This document shows, piece by piece, positions 54,390-63,973 of a DNA stretch of 64,000 nucleotides. Position 1 is the first letter of the stretch. The number at the start of each line of letters is the position of its first letter. The notes under the pieces were generated by a model. It was not told where the DNA came from. It worked only from the letters and a program-made list of their open reading frames with translations, and made no database searches. The stretch comes from Mycolicibacterium malmesburyense (lineage in GTDB: Bacteria; Actinomycetota; Actinomycetes; Mycobacteriales; Mycobacteriaceae). The stretch is taken from contig NZ_CVTB01000210.1 in assembly GCF_001050015.1 (NCBI RefSeq), forward strand, positions 1 through 64,000, read 5' to 3'. Both the position numbers and the translations under genes were made by a program.

Positions 54390-54521
54390 GTTCGCAGTCT
54401 GTCATCACCGCCCAGACGCGATGCGGCAATCCCAGCGCCGGTAACGCCGTAGTCTCGATATGCATCCGATCCTGCATGCCGCGAGCCGAAACGGGTAGTC
54501 GGGCGCTAGGAAGGACGTGAC

Positions 54522-54821
54522 ATGACTACGCGTGCGCTCACAGCGCTTTCGATGGCAGTGGTGGGCCTGATCATGGCGGCACCGCAGGCTGCCGCATCAC
54601 CGGAGGACGACCTCTGTCGCAGCATCACCTCGGTGGGCTACACCGGGGACTGCACCACTTTGACCACCCTCGCCCGGGACGCGTGCGCGCAGTTCGCCCG
54701 CGGTGCCGATTCGACCACCGTGGCCGAGAAGCTGGACATCGCCACCAAGGACGAGACGCTGTCGAACTTCATCGTGGCCGGTGCGCGGCTGTATCTGTGT
54801 CCGGAGCCCACGAGCACCTGA
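54522..54821 (+). CDS. secreted DUF732 protein
   Basis: A 99-residue exported protein. Signal peptide: LSMAVVGLIMAAPQAAA with cleavage near AAA-SPEDD. The mature ~75 residues have four Cys (DLCRSI, GDCTTL, DACAQF, LYLCPE), the DUF732 pattern of small mycobacterial helical secreted proteins. Function unknown. ATG 54522 is preceded by GGAAGGACGTGAC, a good Shine-Dalgarno. It begins the less GC-rich envelope segment. Confidence 0.87.
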   Translation: MTTRALTALSMAVVGLIMAAPQAAASPEDDLCRSITSVGYTGDCTTLTTLARDACAQFARGADSTTVAEKLDIATKDETLSNFIVAGARLYLCPEPTST

Positions 54822-54844
54822 TCCGCCGAGGCGGTCGGCGGCGC

Positions 54845-54850
54845 TAGACT
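54845..54850 (+). promoter_or_regulatory. -10 hexamer TAGACT of the transglycosylase/DUF1460 gene
   Basis: TAGACT (TANNNT) ends 9 nt before ATG 54860, placing transcription start close to the start codon. The gene is therefore separate from the DUF732 gene. Confidence 0.45.
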
Positions 54851-54859
54851 CCGACGGCA

Positions 54860-56512
54860 ATGAATGCCGGTGCACGGCGTCGCGACGCCGCCAAGATCGT
54901 TGCCGCCGCAAGCATCGCGGTGATCTTGATTGCGCCTGTCGGGTGCTCGAGCCCCGACAGGCCGGAGGAATCCTCTACGACGGCGGCCACACCCGCTCCC
55001 CCGTCGCCGACGCCGGAGGCCGACGTCCCGCGACGCGAGTTGGCATCGAATCCGGTGAGCATCGCCGACGATCTGGTCGCCGACGAACGCGCGTTGCGTG
55101 ACCCGTCGTCGAGCGAGGCGTTGAAGGACGCGGCGGCGCAGCGGCAGCAGGCGGCGTATCGGGCCGTCGGACGGCATCCCGAGTGGGACCCGGTGGTGCG
55201 ACCGCGGATCCCGCCCGAACTGGTGCAGGTGTACGACCACAACGTGCACGCGCGGCGCGAACTCGGTGTGATGAGCCGGCCGAAGGACACGCTGCCCGCG
55301 TGGCGGATCGTGCCGCCGACGCCGGTGAACGAACTGATGGATCACTACCGCGAGGCCGAGGCCGAATTCGGCGTTCCATGGAACTATCTCGCGGCGATCA
55401 ACCTCGTCGAGACCGCGTTCGGACGCGTCGCCGGAGTGAGCACGGCGGGTGCGCAGGGGCCGATGCAGTTCATGCCGTCGACGTTCGCGGCTTATGGCGC
55501 GGGCGGGGACATCCACTCGCCGCGCGACAGCATCATGGCGGCGGGACGATACTTGTCGGCCAATGGTTTTGTGCGGGACCGCGATTACGCGCTGTACCGG
55601 TACAACAACTCGAACAACTACGTGCGGGCGATTCACGACTACGCGGCGGTGATGGCCGCTGACCCGGCCGGCTTCGACGCTTTTCACCGGTGGGAGGTCT
55701 ACTACATGACGACCGCCGGCGATGTGCTGCTGCCAGTCGGATACGCCGAGAAGACGCCGATCCCGGTCGTCAATTACCTTGCCTCCAACGACAAGCCGGC
55801 ACCGGACGTTGTGATGTCGGAGCAGAGCGAGCAAATCCTCGAACGCATGCTGGCGGTCAGGAACGGCGCGGGCGCTGGTTCGGCCGAGGCAATATCGCGT
55901 GAGTTCCTCGGGACCCTTTATGGCGCAGACACTCTCATCGGATCGGCCAGCGAACCGGAGCGGCTGGTCGTCGAGTTGACGAAGGTGGACTGCTTCACGC
56001 TCGCGGATTACGTCGAGGCGTTGAAGCGGGCTGGTAACCGCGACGAGTTCGTCACCGCGCTGCGCGAGGTCCGCTACAGGGACGGGGTCGTGAACTTCCA
56101 GAACCGGAAGCACTTCTTCACCGACTGGGCCGCCGAGCCGGCGGTCGCGAACGACGTGACCGCGGACCTGAGTCCCAATGCCGTTGCGGTGCAGAAGAAT
56201 CTGAATGAGAAGGACTCGGGCGGTGTGTACCTGCCCGGCTTGCCCGTGGTTCCGCGGACGGTGTCGTACATTCCGAGCGAGCAGTTCGACGACGGCGTGG
56301 TGAGCGGGCTGCGCACCGGCGACTACATCGGTGCGTACGCCGAAGACGGCGGCCTGGACGTGACGCACGTCGGGATCTTCGTCGATACGCCGAGCGGTCC
56401 GGTGCTGCGCAACGCGTCGTCTCTACCCGGCGACAACAAGGTCGTCGACACCCCGCTGTTCGACTATCTGCGGACCGTTCCCGGGGCGGTCGTGCTGCGG
56501 CCGGTGCGATAG
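54860..56512 (+). CDS. lipoprotein fusion of lytic transglycosylase and DUF1460 (muramoyl-alanine amidase-like)
   Basis: A 550-residue predicted lipoprotein. Lipobox APVGC with Cys29. Residues about 155-285 are an SLT-type transglycosylase: FGVPWNYLAAINLVETAFGR with catalytic Glu184, then TAGAQGPMQFMPSTFAAYG and RYNNSNNYVRAIHDYA. Residues about 340-550 match DUF1460: KVDCFTLADYVEAL (Cys378), QNRKHFFTDWA (His418), TGDYIGAY and LDVTHVGIFVD (His503), the Cys/His set of the NlpC/P60-like amidase. It would cut glycan strands and stem peptides from one anchored protein. Its stop is 2 nt from the AMIN-like gene. GC content falls visibly in the second half. Confidence 0.8.
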   Translation: MNAGARRRDAAKIVAAASIAVILIAPVGCSSPDRPEESSTTAATPAPPSPTPEADVPRRELASNPVSIADDLVADERALRDPSSSEALKDAAAQRQQAAYRAVGRHPEWDPVVRPRIPPELVQVYDHNVHARRELGVMSRPKDTLPAWRIVPPTPVNELMDHYREAEAEFGVPWNYLAAINLVETAFGRVAGVSTAGAQGPMQFMPSTFAAYGAGGDIHSPRDSIMAAGRYLSANGFVRDRDYALYRYNNSNNYVRAIHDYAAVMAADPAGFDAFHRWEVYYMTTAGDVLLPVGYAEKTPIPVVNYLASNDKPAPDVVMSEQSEQILERMLAVRNGAGAGSAEAISREFLGTLYGADTLIGSASEPERLVVELTKVDCFTLADYVEALKRAGNRDEFVTALREVRYRDGVVNFQNRKHFFTDWAAEPAVANDVTADLSPNAVAVQKNLNEKDSGGVYLPGLPVVPRTVSYIPSEQFDDGVVSGLRTGDYIGAYAEDGGLDVTHVGIFVDTPSGPVLRNASSLPGDNKVVDTPLFDYLRTVPGAVVLRPVR

Positions 56513-56514
56513 GA

Positions 56515-57078
56515 ATGCTCCGGTACGCGACTCTCCTCGTCGTCGTGGCGACGTTCTTGGTCGGATGCGAATCAGAGCCTCCCGGCCCGGCGAGTCTGCC
56601 GACTGCGGCCGCGTCGAGCTCGCTGCCCGCCGCGCCGTCATCGCGCGCTCCGTCGGATGATGTGCGCGAGGAGCGGGCGGGTGCCATCGCGCACCTCGGT
56701 GACGTGAGGGTCGCTCGGCACGACGGGTACGACCGACTGGTCTTCGAATTCACCGATCGGGTGCCCGGATACACCGTCAGGTACCGGCCGCTGCCCGCTC
56801 ATGCCGACGCGTCCGGTGAGGAGATCCCGCTACCGGGCGCCACCACGATGTTGCAGATCATCTTCAGGCCCGCGACGGCGACCGGGTGGGTCGGCGGTGA
56901 GCGGACCTACTTCGGTCCGGACACGGTGTCCGCCGACACCGCTTCGGTGACGGAGTTGAAGGACGCGGGCGACTTCGAGGCCGTGCTGACGTGGGTTGCC
57001 GGCGTGCGCTCAGAAACCCCGTTCCGGGTCGACGTGCTCGACGATCCACCGCGCCTGGTGATCGACGTCGAGCACTGA
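56515..57078 (+). CDS. AMIN-like domain lipoprotein
   Basis: A 187-residue predicted lipoprotein. Lipobox LVGC with Cys18, then a Ser/Pro/Ala-rich linker to about residue 50 and an AMIN-like beta domain (about 55-185: LGDVRVARHDGYDRLVFEFT, PGYTVRYRP, AGVRSETPFRVDVLDDPPRL). AMIN domains direct amidases to peptidoglycan. Starting 2 nt after the transglycosylase/DUF1460 stop, it is probably its translationally coupled targeting or control partner. No other enzyme domain. Confidence 0.85.
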   Translation: MLRYATLLVVVATFLVGCESEPPGPASLPTAAASSSLPAAPSSRAPSDDVREERAGAIAHLGDVRVARHDGYDRLVFEFTDRVPGYTVRYRPLPAHADASGEEIPLPGATTMLQIIFRPATATGWVGGERTYFGPDTVSADTASVTELKDAGDFEAVLTWVAGVRSETPFRVDVLDDPPRLVIDVEH

Positions 57079-57139
57079 GAACTCTGAAGCGGATGTGACG
57101 CACGCTCGCAACGAGGTCGTCGTCATGGTGCGCCCATGC

Positions 57140-57158
57140 GCCACCACTCGTTGGTGGC
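57140..57158. terminator. hairpin between convergent genes
   Basis: GCCACCA-CTCGT-TGGTGGC, a perfect 7-bp stem with a 5-nt loop, 62 nt after the AMIN-like gene stop and before the LppA-type gene stop. No U-run; intrinsic terminator of the mycobacterial I-shaped kind. Confidence 0.55.
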
Positions 57159-57183
57159 TGGGTGTTGGTACGTGAAAGTGCTT

Positions 57184-57220
57184 GTCCCACCGCGGGGCCA
57201 CGGCATACCCACCGTGGGAC
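57184..57220. terminator. second inverted repeat between convergent genes
   Basis: GTCCCAC (57184-57190) and GTGGGAC (57214-57220), a 7-bp stem enclosing 23 nt with further partial pairing; probably terminates the minus-strand LppA-type transcript. Confidence 0.4.
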
Positions 57221-57244
57221 GGGCGGGTGGCTCCGCATCGGCGG

Positions 57245-57922
57245 TCACGATGTTGGCGTAGGCGTCGTCGGCAGAATGGGTGGTTTCGGGGGGAGCTGGC
57301 CGGGTGGCATATCGAGCACCCTCTGCCTGAGGAAGCAGTCACCCTTGATGTTGAGCGTGGCGTTGTCGATTTGGCCGAGGTCGAATTCGTATCCGTTGCC
57401 CTGCAGATTGAAGTCACGCTTCGACGGCTCGTCGAACAGTGATGAGTCGTCAGTGGCCCCATACTGCGCGGCTTCCTGTCGCACGATATCGGCGGCGATC
57501 GAAAACTCCTGTGCGGTAAAGGGTCTGCCGAAGTCCACGGTGTCGGTCAGCGGCCGCCGCGCGATATCACCCGTGAGCTCGTCGCACGCTAATCCACCCG
57601 CCTTCACTCTCTGCACGTTCGGATCGTCGGTGAACTTCCATGTCTGGCCCGGAATCGCTGCGGCGACGCGTTCGCCTATCACACGGGCGGTGTCGTTGAG
57701 CCGTTCGCGCGCAGCTTCGTATGAACCTTTGTCGCGCATACCGTCGATCAGCTGAATCTTTTGTTCGTCGCTGAGCGACTCTGATTGATACGGACCATTC
57801 ATGTCGTCGATCGAATCTCTCGCTTGGTCAAACACGGTGCAGCCGCCTATCAGAGGCAATGAACTCGCCAGCACAAGCGCCGCGATGCGCGCCCGCGCAC
57901 GGTTGGGGAGTCGCTCGGTCAT
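57245..57922 (-). CDS. LppA-family lipoprotein
   Basis: A 225-residue exported lipoprotein. Signal with lipobox IGGC and Cys28 (SSLPLIGGCTVFDQ). The mature part closes with FNLQGNGYEFDLGQIDN and GDCFLRQRVLDMPPGQLPP, a block I recall from M. tuberculosis LppA/LppB (Rv2543/Rv2544). In M. tuberculosis these follow the DUF1023 protein Rv2542, as here. The start ATG 57922 overlaps the hydrolase stop by 4 nt (ATGA), so the product is made together with it. Role unknown; immunity against the hydrolase is proposed in the findings. Confidence 0.82.
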   Translation of the reverse strand: MTERLPNRARARIAALVLASSLPLIGGCTVFDQARDSIDDMNGPYQSESLSDEQKIQLIDGMRDKGSYEAARERLNDTARVIGERVAAAIPGQTWKFTDDPNVQRVKAGGLACDELTGDIARRPLTDTVDFGRPFTAQEFSIAADIVRQEAAQYGATDDSSLFDEPSKRDFNLQGNGYEFDLGQIDNATLNIKGDCFLRQRVLDMPPGQLPPKPPILPTTPTPTS

Positions 57923-59517
57923 GAGATGGGTGTCTTCGCTACGGAGAGGTCTGGGCGGTCGAGCAGGATCGTCGCAAGGTTGTAGCCGGTCATCCGCTGA
58001 CCGGCGTCGCGGCCGTACTCTGAATGCCCCGACGCGCCGCTCTTGTATTCGTAGTCCGGGATCGGCGTCCAGCCGGCATCGGTCTGCAGATGCGGGAAAC
58101 GGTACCGGGGCACCGCGGAGTCGGGGTCGCTGATGATTTCGTTCGGGTTCGAGCCCCACCCATGCAGCGGCGCTGCGGCGCCGATGTAATTGCTGATGTG
58201 GTCGTTGGGTGTAGTCATGACGAAGAAGTTCTTGTCCGTCATCCCGAGTTCGGCGGTTGAGGACGCTTGAAAACCCGGCGACCCGTACATCACGGCATTG
58301 TCCACCGCCGAACTGGCCCCATCCTGCAGCGCGATGCCCGACACGAGCGAACCGTAGGAGTGCCCGAACAACGCCGTGGTGTGGCCGGGATTGTGCGAGG
58401 CGGCATCCAAGTTGTGCAGAAACGATGTCAGCTTCGGCGCACCAGCCTGCGCCAAATCATCGGTCGGCGTGTCCCACGAGACGATGTCCGGCGGGGGTTG
58501 ATACCCCGTCCAAGCAATGGTGGAGATGTTTGTGCCCTCGTTCACGCGCGTCGCGATGTCCACGGCCTCATTTCGCAGTTCCCCGGCTTCACGGGTCATA
58601 CCGGCGAGCGCGCTGCGCGTTGTGCTCGACACACCGGGCACGGTCACCGACACGTGGTCGGCTTTGAACGGGTCGCCGATCGCGGTAGCTGCCGGGATCA
58701 TCTCGGACCAGTCATCGGGCTTCTCCAAATAGATCAGGTGGGAGTCGTCCTCCAGTAGCGCTTCTTCGATAGCGGCGATGTCAGCCAGCCGGTCCTCCTT
58801 GACTTGGCCGTCCGGCAGCTGGCTGACTTCCTCCTTCATGTCCTGCAGCACTTCACGATTCGCGTAGTCGATCGCCCCGACGTCACCCGAGGACATATCG
58901 GTGGCATGCTCCGGGTCTTGCCGCTCCTTATCGTCGCCGAGCATCTGCGTCGAATCGTCGCCGCTCTGGTCGAACGTAATCCCCTTTAACTCAGCTGCTT
59001 TGGCCTTCACCTCGCTCGCGACGTGGTTATCCGTCTGAGCGAGCTGATCGGCGTGCCAGCGGATGTACTCCGCGTGCTCGGTGGCGGCGCGCTGGCGGAC
59101 GGCTGCTTCGAGCTCATCTCTGTACTGTGTATCGGTCACGGACAGGTCTTCACCGACACTGAACCCGTCCGCTTCGGCATCGGCGATCGCATCCATTACC
59201 TTACTTTGGGCGGCCCGAAGATCACCTGCGCCGCGCGACGCGACCTCGGCGGCCCGTCGCATCAGTTCGCTTTGGCGTCGCACTACCACCATGTCGGCAG
59301 TGACACGGTCGGATGCTGCCTCAGCAGCGCTGCCCGTCCACGTGGTGCCGCCCGGCGCACGCACATTCTGCGCGTGTTCCCCGAACAGCCCCTCGGATTC
59401 GGCCGCCAGCCCGCGCCACCGCGTTGCAGCACCCTCCAGATGTGCGACATCCCAATTTGCGATCTGTGAACGCGTCGGCACCGTCGAACTGGTGCCCACC
59501 GCGGCGGCCGGGGTCAC
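57919..59517 (-). CDS. DUF1023 alpha/beta hydrolase with N-terminal WXG-type helical domain (Rv2542 type)
   Basis: A 532-residue protein. Residues about 20-260 are helical, with a W60-T-G62 turn between helices, like WXG100/LXG secretion domains. Residues about 285-520 are the DUF1023 hydrolase: Ser387 in LFGHSYGSLVSG, candidate Asp439 in MTTPNDHISN and His498 in GASGHSEYG complete a lipase-like triad. Related DUF1023 proteins in Actinobacteria sit by ESX-type target genes. GTG start 59517 overlaps the upstream small gene by 4 nt, and the 3' end overlaps the LppA-type gene. No signal peptide. GC content is visibly lower than in neighbouring genes. Confidence 0.84.
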   Translation of the reverse strand: MTPAAAVGTSSTVPTRSQIANWDVAHLEGAATRWRGLAAESEGLFGEHAQNVRAPGGTTWTGSAAEAASDRVTADMVVVRRQSELMRRAAEVASRGAGDLRAAQSKVMDAIADAEADGFSVGEDLSVTDTQYRDELEAAVRQRAATEHAEYIRWHADQLAQTDNHVASEVKAKAAELKGITFDQSGDDSTQMLGDDKERQDPEHATDMSSGDVGAIDYANREVLQDMKEEVSQLPDGQVKEDRLADIAAIEEALLEDDSHLIYLEKPDDWSEMIPAATAIGDPFKADHVSVTVPGVSSTTRSALAGMTREAGELRNEAVDIATRVNEGTNISTIAWTGYQPPPDIVSWDTPTDDLAQAGAPKLTSFLHNLDAASHNPGHTTALFGHSYGSLVSGIALQDGASSAVDNAVMYGSPGFQASSTAELGMTDKNFFVMTTPNDHISNYIGAAAPLHGWGSNPNEIISDPDSAVPRYRFPHLQTDAGWTPIPDYEYKSGASGHSEYGRDAGQRMTGYNLATILLDRPDLSVAKTPIS

Positions 59518-59792
59518 ATCGTCTCCGCGAGATTGCCGGCAGCGCGTTCATCGGTGCTCTGATAAACGCTGCTCGCTGACTTCATATCTGCGGCCTGCAG
59601 CGCGACTCGCTCCGACTGGCTACTACGCGCTGCGGCGATTGCCGCTTCCAGGGCCGACACCGCCGCATGCGTCGCCTGACCGCCACCTGCACCTACTGCT
59701 GCCGGGGTTGCGCCCAACTCGGCGGCGAGCCCGTCACTGCTGGCGGCGGCGGTGCTCAAGCCCGCGGGATCGACATTGAGGTTCTCTGACAC
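59514..59792 (-). CDS. small ESX/type VII target-like protein (DUF2580/EspC-like)
   Basis: A 92-residue helical protein, VSENLNVDPAGLSTAAASSD at the start and QSERVALQAADMKSASSVYQ near the end, as in the DUF2580 'ESX-1 secretion-associated / type VII secretion target' family. Such proteins form helical hairpins that pair with larger substrates. The start is GTG 59792; the stop overlaps the hydrolase GTG. Likely the secretion partner of the hydrolase's N-terminal helical domain. No ESX core genes (EccC, EccB) are in the window. Confidence 0.75.
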   Translation of the reverse strand: MSENLNVDPAGLSTAAASSDGLAAELGATPAAVGAGGGQATHAAVSALEAAIAAARSSQSERVALQAADMKSASSVYQSTDERAAGNLAETM

Positions 59793-60090
59793 CCCGTATG
59801 CCCTTCCAGCCCAGGAACCGTTGCAACCATCATGCCGAGCAAACGTCGGCCCACCCAGAGTAATGGGCGACGAACACGGCCCGTGCTGGGCAATCAGATA
59901 CCGCAGGATAGTTTTTGCCGTTACCTGCGACGATCGCGTAGGTAACGACGGTTGAGTTACCCAGACGCGATTGCTCCTGGCTTGCTCCACGAGCTCGGCG
60001 GGTAGCACACAACTCCCTCATCCAGGGAGTGACAAGGATCAGCCGAAGTAACTAATGTCAGCCATCAACCGCAGTAATACACCGTCACAG
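59793..60090 (-). promoter_or_regulatory. 298-nt upstream region of the target/hydrolase/lipoprotein operon
   Basis: No convincing gene. It contains three GTTACC/GGTAAC sites (59920-59925, 59941-59946, 59956-59961); the first two flank an inner GCGA/TCGC repeat, forming a long imperfect dyad. A perfect hairpin ACTCCCT-CATCC-AGGGAGT lies at 60012-60030. Candidate operator cluster plus a tRNA-side terminator; a small open frame on the plus strand has no family resemblance. Confidence 0.45.
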
Positions 60091-60164
60091 TGGGGCGGGC
60101 GGGGCTCGAACCCGCGACCAACGGATTATGAGTCCGCGGCTCTAACCAACTGAGCTACCGCCCC
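60091..60164 (-). tRNA. tRNA with CAT anticodon (elongator Met; Ile2 not excluded)
   Basis: Cloverleaf on the minus strand: acceptor GGGGCGG/CCGCCCC, D-arm GCTCAGTTGGTTAGAGC, anticodon stem GCGGA/TCCGT with loop CTCATAA, T-arm GCGGG-TTCGAGC-CCCGC, discriminator A, no encoded CCA. The loop fits elongator tRNA-Met, but lysidine-modified tRNA-Ile2 has the same loop; the variable segment TTGGTC resembles Ile2 in some bacteria. Confidence 0.9.
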
Positions 60165-60211
60165 CGGCGCGACGCGCGGCACCATGTTCCCACATCGCTC
60201 GAAACCGGTGG

Positions 60212-61063
60212 TCAGGCGATATCGGCGTACACCGGTTGCCCGTCGTCGCCGATCGAGTACCGCTCGGTGCCCGACGCCACCCGCGGAGCGTCGGCCCCCA
60301 GCGACACCGCGATCTTGTTGCACGCATTGCGCATGACGTCCAGCGTCAGTTCGAACGCCTGTTTCTGCGAGAAATGCCGCCGCACGCCCGCCACCACATC
60401 CGCGTCGATGCGCGCCGGCGACCAGATCAGCGCGTCGACGTACCGCAGCGCCGCCTTGTGCGCATCGGTCAGGCCGTCCGCGGACTCATACCGCTCGATC
60501 TGGGTGTACATGTTCTCGGACCCGCCCGAGTCCAGCGCGTCCCCGTCCCGCAGCGACTTGCACAACCGGCAGTTGTGCTGCGTCGCGCCCCGCAACCGCA
60601 CGATCTCCGTGGTCACCGGATCGAGTGACCGCAACCGCGCCACCGCTGGCGCGAACCCGTTCAGCAGCGCGTCGACCGGATCGGACTCGTGATCCCACTC
60701 CACGACCTTCGCGTAACCCGGCCTTCCCAGGCCCAACACCTCACACCCCGCCCACATCCGCGGCACGAAGTCCGCGATGAACATCGCCACCACGCTCCGA
60801 AAAGCGTTGTCGCCCAGCGTCTCCATCAACCGCTTGCGCTGATTGTCGCCGATCCCTGACACGTCGGTAGCGAACTGCTCGGCGAATGCCGCCACCACCC
60901 GATCCGATTCGGTGGTCTCGTCGACCAGGTCGACCTCCACCGCCAGCGGCGGCAGCGACAGCGCCCTGCCGCACGTCAGTCGGATCAGCGTGTCTCGTTC
61001 GCTCTCACCCGACGACATCGCCACCAAACCGGCGATCCGATCGGCAAGCTCATCAGCGCCCAC
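60212..61063 (-). CDS. carboxymuconolactone decarboxylase/AhpD-like family protein
   Basis: A 283-residue protein with a CMD/AhpD-type helical core: TEIVRLRGATQHNCRLCKSLRDGD carries the CxxC pair (about 168-171), and a second AhpD-like segment DALIWSPARIDADVVAGVRRHF follows. Some relatives are peroxidatic thiol proteins. The start is GTG 61063 (VGADELADRIAGL). Function unknown; a redox role is inferred from the CxxC. It lies between the tRNA and the PmbA-like gene, 7 nt after the latter's stop on the same strand, so it is probably in that operon. Confidence 0.8.
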   Translation of the reverse strand: MGADELADRIAGLVAMSSGESERDTLIRLTCGRALSLPPLAVEVDLVDETTESDRVVAAFAEQFATDVSGIGDNQRKRLMETLGDNAFRSVVAMFIADFVPRMWAGCEVLGLGRPGYAKVVEWDHESDPVDALLNGFAPAVARLRSLDPVTTEIVRLRGATQHNCRLCKSLRDGDALDSGGSENMYTQIERYESADGLTDAHKAALRYVDALIWSPARIDADVVAGVRRHFSQKQAFELTLDVMRNACNKIAVSLGADAPRVASGTERYSIGDDGQPVYADIA

Positions 61064-61070
61064 CCATCGA

Positions 61071-62440
61071 TTATTGCGCCTGACTGACCGACGACATGTG
61101 GAAGTCCGGAATCCGCAGCGTCGGCATTGCCGCGCGCGTCGCCCAATCACCCCATTCGCGGGGCAGCGTGAATTCGGTGACGCCCGCCTCCGTCGTCCGG
61201 CGCAGCAGATCCAGCGGGCTCTCGTTGAAGCGGAAATTGTTGACCGCTGCCGTCACCTCGCCGTCCTCGATCAGGTACACGCCGTCGCGGGTGAGCCCGG
61301 TCAGCAACAGCACCGTCGGATCGACCGCGCGGATGTACCACAGCGTGCTCAGCAACAGCCCCCGCTCAGTGCCGGCGATCATGTCCGCCAGATCGGACTC
61401 TCCGCCTGTCATCAGCAGATTGTCGGCCGGCACCGCCGGGGTCGCGTCGAATTCCGCTGCCGCCGCCCGCGAATACGCCAGGGAGTTGATCGCACCGTCG
61501 CGGATCCAGTCCACCCGGTCGATGTCCATACCGTTGTCGAACACCGAAATCCGTTCTGAGGACGTCGAGGTCGCGACGAACGGCGTGCACGCCAACCCCT
61601 CGGCGAACGGATCGGAATACATCGTCAACGGCAGATCGGTCAGCCGCTCCCCCACTCGCGTGCCGCCGCCCGGCGCCGAGAACGCCGTGCGCCCTTCCTG
61701 CGCGCCTCGGCCGTCCATCGCCCACGTCAGGAAGATCATCAGGTCGGCCACCGCCGACGGCGGCAGGATCGTCTCGTAGCGTCCGGCGGGCAACTCCACC
61801 GTGCGCGCGGCCCATCCGAGCCGCGTGGACAATTCGTCGAGCATGGAATCGATTGGCACATCGACGAAATCGGCGGTGCTCACACCCACCCACGCGCTGG
61901 CGTCGCTACGTTTGGCGTTGATCTCGACCGAACCCGTCGGCTGTGTGTACCGCCGCCGCAACCCGCCCGAGGTCGCCACGAACGTCGTCTCCACAATGTG
62001 CCGCGCATACCCGTACAACCGGTCATCGCCGCGGAACCCGCGGGCGAGGCCGTCGGTCATCGGCAGGAACACCTCCGCCCCGGTGCCCGGCACCGGAGCA
62101 TCCCAATCGGCTGGTGTGTCGCCACCGGCCAGCAGCGGCGCACCGTCGCGGGCCGAGGGCGCCGAACGCGCCGCCTCCTGGGACGCCGCCACCAGGCCCG
62201 CGATCGTCGACGGGTCCACCTCGCTGGACCGCACCGAGCCGACGTGCGACTCGCTGCCCCTTCGCACCACCGAAACCACCGTCGTGTAGCGCGTTCTCGA
62301 CTCCCCGTTTGTGGTCATCGAGTTGCCCGCCCACCGCAACGCCGCGTCGGCGCGGTCCGTCACCAACACGATCGTCTCGTCGGCCCCGCCCAACCGGGCC
62401 GCCTCCGCCAGCGCGATCTCCACCACCTGCTGTGCGCCGA

Positions 62441-62444
<4 letters not shown>
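61071..62444 (-). CDS. TldE/PmbA-family metalloprotease subunit
   Basis: A 457-residue TldE/PmbA homologue (Rv2314c type). Family segments: RWAGNSMTTNGESRTRYTTV, TTFVATSGGLRRRYTQPTGS and the late VPADNLLMTGGESDLADM. It lacks an HExxH motif, as PmbA subunits do; it combines with TldD, encoded just upstream, to make a heterodimer that degrades small unfolded peptides and processes peptide natural products. GTG start 62444 overlaps the TldD stop by 4 nt. Confidence 0.9.
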
Positions 62445-63961
<1,517 letters not shown>

Positions 63962-63967
63962 GTGACC

Positions 63968-63973
63968 ACCGTA
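63968..63973 (-). promoter_or_regulatory. -10 hexamer TACGGT of the tldD operon
   Basis: TACGGT (TANNNT) on the minus strand ends 6 nt before the tldD GTG; no Shine-Dalgarno is visible. The remaining 27 nt to the window edge hold nothing else recognisable. Confidence 0.5.

Noticed and set aside
57184..57220. Transposon terminal inverted repeats
   Set aside because: Only 7 bp long, 23 nt apart and with no transposase nearby; fits a terminator between convergent genes.
59752..59955. 67-residue plus-strand frame upstream of the type VII cassette
   Set aside because: No Shine-Dalgarno, no recognisable protein pattern, and it overlaps the cassette start and its repeat sites.
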